Shown here piece after piece: positions 33,031-41,761 of a stretch of 64,000 nt of DNA; position 1 is the first letter of the stretch; each line of letters begins with the position of its first letter. Source of the DNA: Dyadobacter sp. SG02 (GTDB lineage Bacteria > Bacteroidota > Bacteroidia > Cytophagales > Spirosomataceae). Both the position numbers and the translations under genes were made by a program. The DNA lies in NCBI RefSeq assembly GCF_900109045.1, contig NZ_FNYL01000004.1, forward strand, positions 356,055 through 420,054, written 5' to 3'. The notes beneath the pieces are model-generated. The model did no database searches and was not told the DNA's origin. It saw only the letters and a program-made list of their open reading frames with translations.

Positions 33031-34386
33031 CTATTCCTTGGGTTTTGGTTTCATCGTCGGACGAAATGCTGGTTTGGCCGGTTTTTCCACCTCCGATTCG
33101 GATGGTTTAACATCCACTGGCGTTTCTGCCTGGGAAGCCGATACAGGCGCCGCCGGTTGCTCCTCCGTTGCAATTTTCGGCTTCATCGTAGGACGGAAAG
33201 CTGGTTTCGCAGCAGGCTTTTCGACGGATTCGGTAGCATCGACAACAGGCTTTTCAACTAGCTCTATCGGCGTCTCTGGAACTGGGGTTTCGGCAACAGG
33301 CTTCTCAACATTTTCTTCCGAAACCACCTTCGGCTTCATTGTAGGACGGAACGGAGCCTTAGCAACAGGTTTATCAGCAGGCTCAGCGGGCGTTTCGGCA
33401 ACAGGTTTCTCTACATTTTCGTCCGAAACCACCTTTGGCTTCATTGAAGGGCGGAACGGAGCCTTAGCAACAGGTTTGTCAACAGGCTCAGCGGGCGTTT
33501 CGGCAACAGGTTTCTCTACATTTTCTTCCGAAACCACCTTTGGCTTTAATGTCGGACGGAAAACCGGTTTTGCCGCGACGGGCTTTTCAACTGCCTCGGA
33601 ATCGGCTGTGGTCGGTTCTTCCTCCACTTTTTTCGGCTTCATCACCGGTTTAAATGCCGGCTTAGGAGCAGGTTTTACCGATTCGGTAGTTTCTGCTGAC
33701 TCTTCTTTTGCCGCCGGTTCCTCGGCAGGTTTTGGCTTAATTGTCGGTTTGAACACAGGTCTAGCCGGTGCGCCGGTACTTGGAGCAGGAGCGGCCGCAG
33801 CGGTAGCCGGGGCCGCCTTTGCAGCTTTTAATGCTTCTTTTTCTTTCTGGAACTGATCCAGCAGCATGCGCTTTTCGTCGGCTTGTTCGGCGGTGAGGTT
33901 GGAATAGTTGTAAACCATATCCCGCACGTCGAGCTCGCTGTAATCGAAAGTCTTCGTCATCGTGAGACATTCCGTCGGACAGACCGTCGTACAAAGGCCG
34001 CAATAGCAGCATTTGGCCATGTCGATATCGAATTTGGCTGCATACAAGCGGATCGGCGAGCCATCCGAGGCTCGTCCTACGTCTTCCACAGCCTTGATCG
34101 GCTCGATGTCGATACAATCGACTGGACAGACCTTCGCGCATTTGTCGCAAACAATGCAATCGTCCATCTCATTATGCAGCCGATACCTGCCATTGTCCGG
34201 AATGGGAATGGTTTCCAGCGGATATTGGATCGTCACGATACCGTCCTGCTGATCATAAAAACCGGATGAGCGAATATCCGCAGGTTTACGGCTCTTCCGC
34301 GCATTCAAAAGGTGCCGTAACGTCAGCCGCATGCCCGTGAGGGTCGTACTGATGCCGTCGGATATATTTTTAAAGTATTCTGACAA
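33031..34386 (-). CDS. nuoI: NADH-quinone oxidoreductase subunit I with a long repeat-rich C-terminal tail
   Basis: Residues 1-185 are a normal NuoI with two 4Fe-4S sites: C77-x2-C80-x2-C83-x3-C87 (CIVCDKCAKVCP) and C126-x2-C129-x2-C132-x3-C136. A helical linker follows. From about residue 205 to the end at 451 there is an extension absent from ordinary NuoI (about 150-220 residues). It has about seven units centred on F(K/R)P(T/V/S)(M/I/L)KPK with Glu/Pro/Val-rich spacers such as ENVEKPVAETPAEP. Some copies are near identical in DNA. The tail is probably disordered and highly charged. It is translated in the same frame with no stop, and nuoJ follows 5 bp on. Confidence 0.93.
   Translation of the reverse strand: MSEYFKNISDGISTTLTGMRLTLRHLLNARKSRKPADIRSSGFYDQQDGIVTIQYPLETIPIPDNGRYRLHNEMDDCIVCDKCAKVCPVDCIDIEPIKAVEDVGRASDGSPIRLYAAKFDIDMAKCCYCGLCTTVCPTECLTMTKTFDYSELDVRDMVYNYSNLTAEQADEKRMLLDQFQKEKEALKAAKAAPATAAAAPAPSTGAPARPVFKPTIKPKPAEEPAAKEESAETTESVKPAPKPAFKPVMKPKKVEEEPTTADSEAVEKPVAAKPVFRPTLKPKVVSEENVEKPVAETPAEPVDKPVAKAPFRPSMKPKVVSDENVEKPVAETPAEPADKPVAKAPFRPTMKPKVVSEENVEKPVAETPVPETPIELVEKPVVDATESVEKPAAKPAFRPTMKPKIATEEQPAAPVSASQAETPVDVKPSESEVEKPAKPAFRPTMKPKPKE
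33311..33560 (-). repeat. 105-bp tandem repeat within nuoI
   Basis: Units starting at the ttttc(t/g)tccgaaacc word at 33311, 33416 and 33521 are 105 bp apart and differ at few positions. They encode a 35-residue protein repeat. Related but diverged units flank them from about 33045 to 33760. Confidence 0.85.
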
Positions 34387-34448
34387 AATCCCTGTTCGTT
34401 GGTATTGCGGTTACCCTATGACAAATATAGAGTAAACGGTTCAAAAAC

Positions 34449-35069
34449 TCACTTTTCCACAGCCACTGCTTCTAAAAGCTCCTGCAATTCGTTTTGCAGC
34501 GACTCGGTTTTATCGGCGATGTACCACCGCTGAATATCTTCCGAAAACTCGCTGTAAGACTTAACCGGGTTGGCTTTATACTCCCTCAATAGCGCCTGTG
34601 CACCTGCCGGACGCGGTCCCCAGGTGAAAATTTCATTGAAATCCTCATCCACCGCGATCAGTTTCGGTATAGACCGCCCTCCATTGGTCAGGTAGGCATC
34701 CATCAGTTCGGGATTTTCATCGCGAAGCAAAAGTCTGATTGTAATCAAAGGGTTCGAAAGCGAAGCCGCTACGATAATCGGTAGGTTCTGGGCAGCATCC
34801 CCACACCAGGCTTCGGTAAGGATGTACCAGGTTTGCGGGGTGTCGACGTGGCCGATGGCTTCTTTTAAGGAATCATGGACTAATGCAGTTCTATTAAGCC
34901 GCTGCATCCGGGCCAGGTTTAGTTTGGTGTAATGGCTCAGCGACTCCGACTGTTTGGGACCGGTTGTCCTGTTTTCCGAGACCACCGTTTCCATTAAATG
35001 CATATATTCCGGATATGTATAAGCCCCGTTTCTGACCGATTCGGGGAACAGATGTGCTACGTTTTTCAT
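34449..35069 (-). CDS. Thioredoxin-like protein with a single-Cys active site
   Basis: The ATG giving MKNVAHLFPESVRNGAYTY is used (206 residues). The central domain has a thioredoxin-like fold with TWYILTEAWCGDAAQNLPII. WCGDA occupies the place of the usual CxxC, so only one of the two redox cysteines remains and ordinary disulfide exchange is unlikely. NGGRSIPKLIAVDEDF includes the cis-proline loop. Proteins of this type are annotated only as thioredoxin family. It lies downstream of the GT4 gene (38-bp gap) and may be the last gene of that unit. Confidence 0.8.
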   Translation of the reverse strand: MKNVAHLFPESVRNGAYTYPEYMHLMETVVSENRTTGPKQSESLSHYTKLNLARMQRLNRTALVHDSLKEAIGHVDTPQTWYILTEAWCGDAAQNLPIIVAASLSNPLITIRLLLRDENPELMDAYLTNGGRSIPKLIAVDEDFNEIFTWGPRPAGAQALLREYKANPVKSYSEFSEDIQRWYIADKTESLQNELQELLEAVAVEK

Positions 35070-35107
35070 TGGATTATCATTTATCAGAAAACCTTCTGAC
35101 GGCACTT

Positions 35108-36385
35108 TCAGTTCACTTTTCTCTCATCAAAAATTGTACTTTTAGCAGTCACTTTCAGTTGATTTCCAATGTATTCCAAAAAGTCTTTTGCCAGCTTGTC
35201 CCTACCAAAATGCGTGCGGACAAAACGGTAACCATTTTCACCGTGTTTCCGCAAAAGCACCCGGTCGTTCATATAAATCCGGACCTTTTCTGCCAGGTCG
35301 GTAAAATTTTCAGGCTCAACAAATATCCCCGCCTCCGCCCGTTCCACCAAGTCGCGCGAGACACCGTCGATCGCCATTAACACCGGTTTTTTACAGGATA
35401 GGTAATCAAAAGTTTTGTTACTATAAACTGTTTTGAAAATAGCGACTTTTTTCAAAACGGACACGCCCGCGTCCGCCATTAAAATGTATTCGAATACCTG
35501 CTCCTTCGAAACGGGGCCAAGGAATGAAATGTTGGTCAGCCGTCTGGAATCGGCCTCTTGCATTAACATCTTCTTCTGCATTCCGTCGCCAATCAACAGA
35601 AAATGGGCGTCGGTGCCACGAAGTAATGTTGCGGTCTCCACAAGCTGCATTAAGTCGTTCGCCAAACCATGCGCCCCGACGTAAATGATCACGAACTTCC
35701 CTTCCAGGCCAAGCTTGCCACGCAACTCACCCGCGCGTACGTTACGCAATGCGCGCTCGCTCAAACGGAAATCGGCAGCATTGGGGATCATCACAATCTT
35801 GCGCGGATCAACGTTTTTGCCACGAATGAGTCGTTCACGAAAGGCCGGTGTCAGCACATTGATTAACTGTGCCTGGCGATATAGGTATTTTTCAAATCTG
35901 TAAGACAGCCTGATCAGCCACTTGTTCTTCAAAACACCCGTTTCAATCGCGGACTCCGGCCAAAGGTCACGTATTTCCAGCACCAGTGGAATACGTTTCC
36001 ATTTGGAGAGCAGCAACCCCGGAATACCCACCAGAAGCGGTGGTGATGTCGCGATAATGCAGTCATACTTAGCATTTGCATAAAGTTTTCCCGCATAAAC
36101 CGCCATCAATGCAAAGGAAATATAGCCCCAAAGCCGCCCCAGGAAACTACGGTGATCCCTCCCGGATAGTCTGCACCGGATCACCAGCACGCCATCCTCA
36201 TTCTCGTACATCGAAAATCTCTTACCCGCATTACCTCCCGTTTTTTCTGACATATAATGCACGTCACCGGCAATTACTGTCACCGAATGCCCTTCCTTCA
36301 CCCAAACACGCGCCATTTCATTCCAGCGCGAGCCTCCGCCTGCATTGTCTTCGAGGAAATATTGGTGGATGAGGAGAATGTGCAT
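35108..36385 (-). CDS. GT4-family glycosyltransferase
   Basis: The ATG giving MHILLIHQYFLEDNAGGGSRW opens the GT-B fold with its nucleotide-sugar loop, leading to a protein of 425 residues. KFVIIYVGAHGLANDLMQLVETA begins the second domain. The donor-binding region contains the EX7E-like NKTFDYLSCKKPVLMAIDG and VERAEAGIFVEPEN. This resembles WcaI/WbuB-type glycosyltransferases of capsule and O-antigen synthesis. It is downstream of a heparinase II/III-like gene and a fused oxidoreductase on the same strand, so a cell-surface or secreted polysaccharide is the likely product. Confidence 0.88.
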   Translation of the reverse strand: MHILLIHQYFLEDNAGGGSRWNEMARVWVKEGHSVTVIAGDVHYMSEKTGGNAGKRFSMYENEDGVLVIRCRLSGRDHRSFLGRLWGYISFALMAVYAGKLYANAKYDCIIATSPPLLVGIPGLLLSKWKRIPLVLEIRDLWPESAIETGVLKNKWLIRLSYRFEKYLYRQAQLINVLTPAFRERLIRGKNVDPRKIVMIPNAADFRLSERALRNVRAGELRGKLGLEGKFVIIYVGAHGLANDLMQLVETATLLRGTDAHFLLIGDGMQKKMLMQEADSRRLTNISFLGPVSKEQVFEYILMADAGVSVLKKVAIFKTVYSNKTFDYLSCKKPVLMAIDGVSRDLVERAEAGIFVEPENFTDLAEKVRIYMNDRVLLRKHGENGYRFVRTHFGRDKLAKDFLEYIGNQLKVTAKSTIFDERKVN

Positions 36386-36436
36386 TGCTATTCGACAGGA
36401 TTGACTTTCATTCTTGTACGACACAAACAGAATTGG

Positions 36437-38338
36437 TCACGCTCGACTTTCGATAACCGTCTGTATAAAATTCCCACCGCTTTCATACACCATAACATCG
36501 CATTCAGACTTTTCTCCGTAAACCTCAGAATACCACCCGTTTTCTAACACTACTGGAATTTCAAAACCTTGTTCATCGACAGCTCCAATACGAAAATCGT
36601 CCAAAAACCCTTCATCCGGATGCCATAACTGGCGGATTCGCATTCCTTTCGGCACATTCAGAACCCGATCTTCAACCAGCCAATGCAATTGATCCGCTTT
36701 CTTGACAACTCTTCGTCTGTGAACAATGCCCTTGCCTACATGCCGGAACCCTTCGAATTCGGTTTCAATCCAAAACCCGTCATCGGCAGTGCCCGATTTT
36801 CCCTTCGCATTCGTAATCCAATGCGTCCAGATAAACCGGTGTTGTTTTTGCATTTGATCGAAGTTTTCGATCATGATGGTGTTATGCGAGCGCGTGCCGG
36901 AGAAATAGCGGGTCGATTCATCGTCGGCGTTGTAAAGCCAGGTACCGGCGTCACGCAGGATGTTGCGGCCATTTATCCAGATATCGAGGTGGTTATGATC
37001 GGCTTGAAAGGGACGGCTGTAATAGTTTCCGCAGCGTAGAAAAGTAACAGTAGCAGCATCACGAACAACATAATAACCTTCTTCCCGAAAATTAAAAACT
37101 CCGTCCAGTATAGCTTCCATCTGTTCTTCCGTATCTATTGTCTGTCCGGCTCCGAGCCATTCCTTTTCTTCATTCAAAACTGCATCGGATTCTTTCAGGC
37201 GATATAGAACCGACTCCAATGCGATCAATTGAGGCCTGAAATCTCGGAAATCGCACTCGGAAAGCGGGAAGAACAACGCTCCATCGTTGTGTCCATAATG
37301 AGGTAATCTGCCGTTCGATTCATCCATACAAATGCGTAGAAACCTCAAAGACGCATCGGCTTGCTCATAAACCGTTTCAGAAAACCATTCGTTATTGAAC
37401 TCTGCTAGTTGTATGGCCCAAGTCATCAGTTGAATAACTACCCTGTGATAATTCATCGAAAATTGAAGGTATGTACCCTCGGGAGTAATTTGCGAGCAGA
37501 TTTCGCGCTCGAACAAACGCTTTCCATGGCTTCGCCATCGCTCACTTTCCGGAAAACACGGAAATTGCAATCCGGTGGTAAAAAGCCCCAACGCCTCAGT
37601 AAGCAAATGATTATTCCGAACCGCGATTTCTGAAAACCTGATATTGGTGGCAACATGACACATTTGATCGTAAATGCTGCTAAGAATCCTATCCAACAAC
37701 AACTGATTCAATGTTTGTGAGAGGCGGTAATAATGCAGTGCAAAAGTCCAATTCAATACTCTTAGCGCAATTTCCTGGCTGCATTTCCAGTTTGGGCCAC
37801 AATTGACAGGGTTTTTGTCGATCCAATCCGTGATCAACTCAAAAACTTTTACTGACTGGTCTTCGGAAAAATGAAAATCATAACGAATGAGATCGTACAA
37901 AAACGTGAACCGCGATTTCTCCCATACATACTTGATATCGCCCGTCTTCGGAGAAAGGTCATTAACTCCAGACCAATGCTGGTATTTCGGGTAAACAAAG
38001 CCGGTCAGTGGATTTGTATGCCAATCCGCTACTTCGAACCAATGATTGCTGAAATACCGAAACCTCCCCTTATTCATTTGGTCAACCCGCCATTTTAAGC
38101 CTATAATGCCTGCATTCCTTTCCACAGTCAGTTTTTCGGGGTCGAACAGAAATGCCGGCTTATGGTTCCGCCATTCCCGAATAGTCATCAGCGAACGTCT
38201 GGTAGCCCTTTTCGGAAAGCGCAATTTCAAAATGCCGGTTTTAGCTTGTAACCAATATCTGGCCCTGAACAGCACATAGCGCCAGCCCATTTGCCGGCCA
38301 ATATGCCAAAGTAGCGTTAAATGTCGCAGCGCTTTCAT
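36437..38338 (-). CDS. Heparinase II/III family protein
   Basis: This 633-residue protein starts at an ATG overlapping the upstream stop by 4 bp (ATGA). The N-terminal half is an alpha/alpha toroid (NNHLLTEALGLFTTG, YHRVVIQLMTWAIQLAEF). The C-terminal half is the beta-sandwich heparinase II/III domain with YSRPFQADHNHLDIWING, NILRDAGTWLY and GTRSHNTIMIENFDQ. His residues in those motifs are the usual metal or catalytic ligands. No signal peptide is obvious. Such cytosolic members in polysaccharide gene clusters are thought to edit or cleave uronic-acid-containing chains. Confidence 0.9.
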   Translation of the reverse strand: MKALRHLTLLWHIGRQMGWRYVLFRARYWLQAKTGILKLRFPKRATRRSLMTIREWRNHKPAFLFDPEKLTVERNAGIIGLKWRVDQMNKGRFRYFSNHWFEVADWHTNPLTGFVYPKYQHWSGVNDLSPKTGDIKYVWEKSRFTFLYDLIRYDFHFSEDQSVKVFELITDWIDKNPVNCGPNWKCSQEIALRVLNWTFALHYYRLSQTLNQLLLDRILSSIYDQMCHVATNIRFSEIAVRNNHLLTEALGLFTTGLQFPCFPESERWRSHGKRLFEREICSQITPEGTYLQFSMNYHRVVIQLMTWAIQLAEFNNEWFSETVYEQADASLRFLRICMDESNGRLPHYGHNDGALFFPLSECDFRDFRPQLIALESVLYRLKESDAVLNEEKEWLGAGQTIDTEEQMEAILDGVFNFREEGYYVVRDAATVTFLRCGNYYSRPFQADHNHLDIWINGRNILRDAGTWLYNADDESTRYFSGTRSHNTIMIENFDQMQKQHRFIWTHWITNAKGKSGTADDGFWIETEFEGFRHVGKGIVHRRRVVKKADQLHWLVEDRVLNVPKGMRIRQLWHPDEGFLDDFRIGAVDEQGFEIPVVLENGWYSEVYGEKSECDVMVYESGGNFIQTVIESRA

Positions 38339-40434
38339 GGTACTTTCACCCAGCTGCCCGTCCACATACTATCCCGTGCCGCCAATGTCGCCAGGCTTGA
38401 ATTCCAGATGTCTTCCGGAGGCATTAACGGCCCTTTTCCAATTGAAATGCATTCAAAAAGCCTGTCGAATTGCTCGCGATGACCCTTCCCGGCATTTACT
38501 TTCATTTCTGAAAATCCTTCGAAACCGTAGCCGCGCAGTATTTTGTAATCATCCAGAATCATCGTCCGCCCGAGCGAATGTATCTCGATCCGCTCCTTTG
38601 GATAACTGCTATGGCCATTTGAAAAATAGTGGACAGCGCCCGTGGAGCCATTCGCCAGCTTCAACAGCACGCTTGCATTGTCGGAACTCATTTGGCCGTT
38701 GAAAGTCGGCGTGTTCGTACAAACTTCGGTAATACTGCTCCGTGCCAGCCAGGCGATCAGGTCTATGAAATGGCATGCCTCACCCACCAGCCTCCCTCCT
38801 CCCCGCGCATTGTCGTGTATCCACGCATTACGCGAGACATAGCCTGCATTGACGTTAATCACGACATTCATCGGGCTACCTTCCAGCAGTTCCCGCAACC
38901 TCGTGATATGCGGCGCATATCTCCGGTTAAAACCTACTGTGAGCGAAACCGGAAACAATGCATTTTGGAGTGCTGATTTGACCTGTGTAATCCCCCAGTC
39001 ATCAATGCTAAGCGGCTTTTCCACAAAAACATGCTTCCCCGCGCGAATCGCGTCTGCCGTGATGGAAACGTGATGATCGTGCTGTGTCGCGATAATGACC
39101 AGATTGACTTCATTGTCCGCCAGAATTTCCCGGTAATCGGTAGCGACCAATGGAATTCCATACTTTGCCGCTAGCTCAGCCGCTTTTAAACCGCCTGAGC
39201 TGGCGATGTATTTGATGCATTTGCCACGAAGGCAAGGCAGTAATGTCATGCAAGCAAAATTTCCCGCACCAATCACCGCCGCGACTACCTTTTGTACCTC
39301 GAACGCATCGCCCGGATTTCGAATGACCGTTTCGCCAACTTCACATCGACCGCTGTAATCGATCACTATTCCGAGCGAACGATTATTTTTCTCATAAATA
39401 CCGGAATAGTTTTCAAGCGGAACAATGTTCGAAATCAACGGTTTTACGCGGAGCGAGCCGTTGCCCAGCAACCGCAGAATTTCGTGGAAATTGCGGTTTT
39501 CCGTCCAACGGACGTATGGCAAAGGATAATCGATGCCTCGCCCCTCGTACGTGTGATCGTAGCGTCCGGGCCCGTACGAGCACGAGACCTGGAATGTCAA
39601 TTCTTTAGAGTAAAAATCAGTGCGGTTCAGATGCAGAGGAACATCGCCTATGAGCACTATTTTGCCCCTTTTCCTGCAAATAGCGGAGGACATTGAAATG
39701 ACATGACGAGATTTGGAAGAAGCGGTGATAATCACGCCATCCATTTCACCGATTTGCTCTCTTATTAATGCTTCGGTAGAATTTGCCAGATTAACGGCAA
39801 CGATCCCTTTTTCGTTGGCGATCTGTCGCCGGCTTTCGTCAGGTTCGACGCCTATTACCTCGCACCCTAGCGCGCGCAGGATGTCGACGACCATCAAACC
39901 TATTAATCCCAATCCCACCACCGCCACACGCTCGCCTAATGCGGGCGCCAGCAAGCGTACACCGTGCAGACCTACCGTGCCCAGAACCGTGAATACCGCC
40001 TCTTCGTCGGGCACATTGTCGGGAACCCTGGCCACCAGGTTGACCGGCACGCAAACCATTTCGGCATGTGGCCCATTACTGATCACCCGATCGCCGATTG
40101 TGAAACCTTCTACACTTTCTCCAATTGCTACTACTTCGCCCATATTGCAATACCCCAACGGCAGGAGTTGATCCAGCCTGCGGAGCACCGAGCGGGTCGT
40201 TTTCCAAAAGCCATCGGTTCTGATTTTGTCGATTACCAGGCGGAGTTTGTCAGGTTGTTGTCTGGCTTTGAACAAAAAGCCGGCTTTGCTGAATGCGATC
40301 AGCATTCGTTCGGTGCCTGCGGAAACGAGGCTCTTGCGGCTTTTGATGAGCAAGCAGCCCTCCCGGGCAAGCGGAACGGGGACATCCAATAGCAACGTTT
40401 CTCCCGTCCGGAGGTTCTGGGCAAGTTGTTTCAT
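38335..40434 (-). CDS. Two-domain oxidoreductase: zinc-type dehydrogenase fused to Gfo/Idh/MocA
   Basis: The ATG giving MKQLAQNLRTGETLLLDV is used (699 residues). Residues 1-370 are a medium-chain dehydrogenase with SAGTERMLIAFSKAGF, GYCNMGEVVAIGE and the NAD loop VAVVGLGLIGLMVV. Residues 380-699 are a Gfo/Idh/MocA domain with AAVIGAGNFACMTLLP and the HVFVEKPLSI motif. Such fused proteins are named bi-domain oxidoreductases and recur in exopolysaccharide clusters beside heparinase-like genes. They presumably oxidise and reduce a sugar nucleotide. It is the first gene of the three-gene unit. Confidence 0.9.
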   Translation of the reverse strand: MKQLAQNLRTGETLLLDVPVPLAREGCLLIKSRKSLVSAGTERMLIAFSKAGFLFKARQQPDKLRLVIDKIRTDGFWKTTRSVLRRLDQLLPLGYCNMGEVVAIGESVEGFTIGDRVISNGPHAEMVCVPVNLVARVPDNVPDEEAVFTVLGTVGLHGVRLLAPALGERVAVVGLGLIGLMVVDILRALGCEVIGVEPDESRRQIANEKGIVAVNLANSTEALIREQIGEMDGVIITASSKSRHVISMSSAICRKRGKIVLIGDVPLHLNRTDFYSKELTFQVSCSYGPGRYDHTYEGRGIDYPLPYVRWTENRNFHEILRLLGNGSLRVKPLISNIVPLENYSGIYEKNNRSLGIVIDYSGRCEVGETVIRNPGDAFEVQKVVAAVIGAGNFACMTLLPCLRGKCIKYIASSGGLKAAELAAKYGIPLVATDYREILADNEVNLVIIATQHDHHVSITADAIRAGKHVFVEKPLSIDDWGITQVKSALQNALFPVSLTVGFNRRYAPHITRLRELLEGSPMNVVINVNAGYVSRNAWIHDNARGGGRLVGEACHFIDLIAWLARSSITEVCTNTPTFNGQMSSDNASVLLKLANGSTGAVHYFSNGHSSYPKERIEIHSLGRTMILDDYKILRGYGFEGFSEMKVNAGKGHREQFDRLFECISIGKGPLMPPEDIWNSSLATLAARDSMWTGSWVKVP

Positions 40435-40505
40435 GAAATAGTGTGTAGTTTGAGTAAATATCCGTAGTTGGAATTTACGAATTAAATCCAATCATCAAGA
40501 TTTGA

Positions 40506-40513
40506 TAATTTTG
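40506..40513 (+). promoter_or_regulatory. Candidate -7 box for the Gfo/Idh/MocA gene
   Basis: TAATTTTG matches TAnnTTTG, 33 bp before the ATG at 40547. No -33 element is at the right distance. Confidence 0.35.
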
Positions 40514-40546
40514 ACAGATACAATCCTTAACCACACAAATTCGCTG

Positions 40547-41704
40547 ATGAAAAAGCAGATCAATATCGGTATAGTAGGTTACAAGTTTATGGGCCGGGCG
40601 CATAGCAATGCCTGGAAAAAAGCGCCGCTATTTTTCGACACCCTCTCGACGCCCGTCCTGAAAGTGGCTTGCGGACGCCACCAGGAGTCTTTATCCGAAT
40701 TCGCCGAAAACTGGGGTTGGGAAGAGACAGAAACCGACTGGCAAAAGCTTGTTGAAAGGCCCGATATCGACATTATCGACATCGCATTACCCCAAAACCT
40801 GCATTATGAAGTCGCACTGGCTGCGGCAAAGGCAGGCAAGCATATTTTCTGCGAAAAACCGCTTTCGATGGACAGCGAACAGGCCGCTGAAATGCTGAAA
40901 GTTTGCCAGGAAACCGGCGTGAAGCATTATCTCAACCACAATTACCGCAGAACACCGGCCGTAGCGCTTGCCAAAAAGATGATCGAAGAAGGTAAGATCG
41001 GCCGCATTTTCCACTGGCGTTGCGCTTACCAGCAAGACTGGATCGTCGACCCGTCGTTCCCGCTTACCTGGCAGCTTAAAAAGGAAACCGCCAAAGCCGG
41101 TCCGCAATGGGATCTCAATTCTCACGCCGTCGATCTCGCGCATTTCCTCGTGGGCGACATTGTTTCCGTTTCCTCTCTGACCGCAAATTTCATCAAAGAA
41201 CGCCCTATCGCAGACGAAACCGCCACCGGAAGCCTCACAGGCGCATCCAAAGGCGACGAAATGGGCGAAGTAACCGTCGAAGACGCCGCATTGATGATGG
41301 TCAGGTTCCAAAATGGCGCCATAGGCTCATTCGAAGCGACGCGTTTCGCAACCGGTCGCAAAAACCGCCTCACATTCGAAATTTACGGTAGCAAAGGCAG
41401 CCTCGTTTTCGATCTCGAACGCATGAACGAGTTGCAATACTATTCCAACGACGACGCAAAAGGCGAGCACGGCTTCCGCACCATCCTCGCTACCGAATCT
41501 ATTCACCCGTATGCCGGCCACTGGTGGCCCGCCGGGCACATTATCGGCTATGAGCACGCATTCGTGCACGCGGTAGTAGATTTCCTGGATGCCATTGACA
41601 ACGATACTGAAATCAAGCCGGACTTCGCGGATGGTTTGAAGATTATCCAGGTGCTGGAAGCCGGGTTACGTTCAGCGGAGACGGGGAGCGAGGTAAGGCT
41701 TTAA
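40547..41704 (+). CDS. Gfo/Idh/MocA family oxidoreductase
   Basis: The ATG giving MKKQINIGIVGYKFMGRAHSN is chosen, making 385 residues without a signal peptide, so this one is cytosolic. It has the Rossmann motif GIVGYKFMGRAHSNA, the EKP motif HIFCEKPLSMDSEQA and the C-terminal LNHNYRRTPAVALAKKMI and PQWDLNSHAVDLAHFL segments. Members reduce or oxidise inositols and sugars. It is divergent from the two-domain oxidoreductase across about 110 bp and so may be coregulated, although its substrate is not known. Confidence 0.92.
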   Translation: MKKQINIGIVGYKFMGRAHSNAWKKAPLFFDTLSTPVLKVACGRHQESLSEFAENWGWEETETDWQKLVERPDIDIIDIALPQNLHYEVALAAAKAGKHIFCEKPLSMDSEQAAEMLKVCQETGVKHYLNHNYRRTPAVALAKKMIEEGKIGRIFHWRCAYQQDWIVDPSFPLTWQLKKETAKAGPQWDLNSHAVDLAHFLVGDIVSVSSLTANFIKERPIADETATGSLTGASKGDEMGEVTVEDAALMMVRFQNGAIGSFEATRFATGRKNRLTFEIYGSKGSLVFDLERMNELQYYSNDDAKGEHGFRTILATESIHPYAGHWWPAGHIIGYEHAFVHAVVDFLDAIDNDTEIKPDFADGLKIIQVLEAGLRSAETGSEVRL

Positions 41705-41717
41705 TTTATGAAGGAAA

Positions 41718-41753
41718 GGTAGGAAGGGGAAACTATTTTTTTCCCTTCCTACC
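41718..41753. terminator. Convergent terminator hairpin
   Basis: A 14-15-bp stem (GGTAGGAAGGGGAAA with a nearly complementary copy, one mismatch) encloses a short T-rich loop. It lies between two convergent genes. T tracts are inside rather than after the stem, so its strength is uncertain. Confidence 0.6.
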
Positions 41754-41761
41754 TACTACTC

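Noticed and set aside
33038-33856. A 272-codon Gly/Ser/Thr-rich reading frame on the plus strand opposite nuoI
   Set aside because: It is the antisense image of the nuoI tail repeats; the composition comes from the Pro/Lys/Glu codons on the real strand, and nuoI has a recognised domain.
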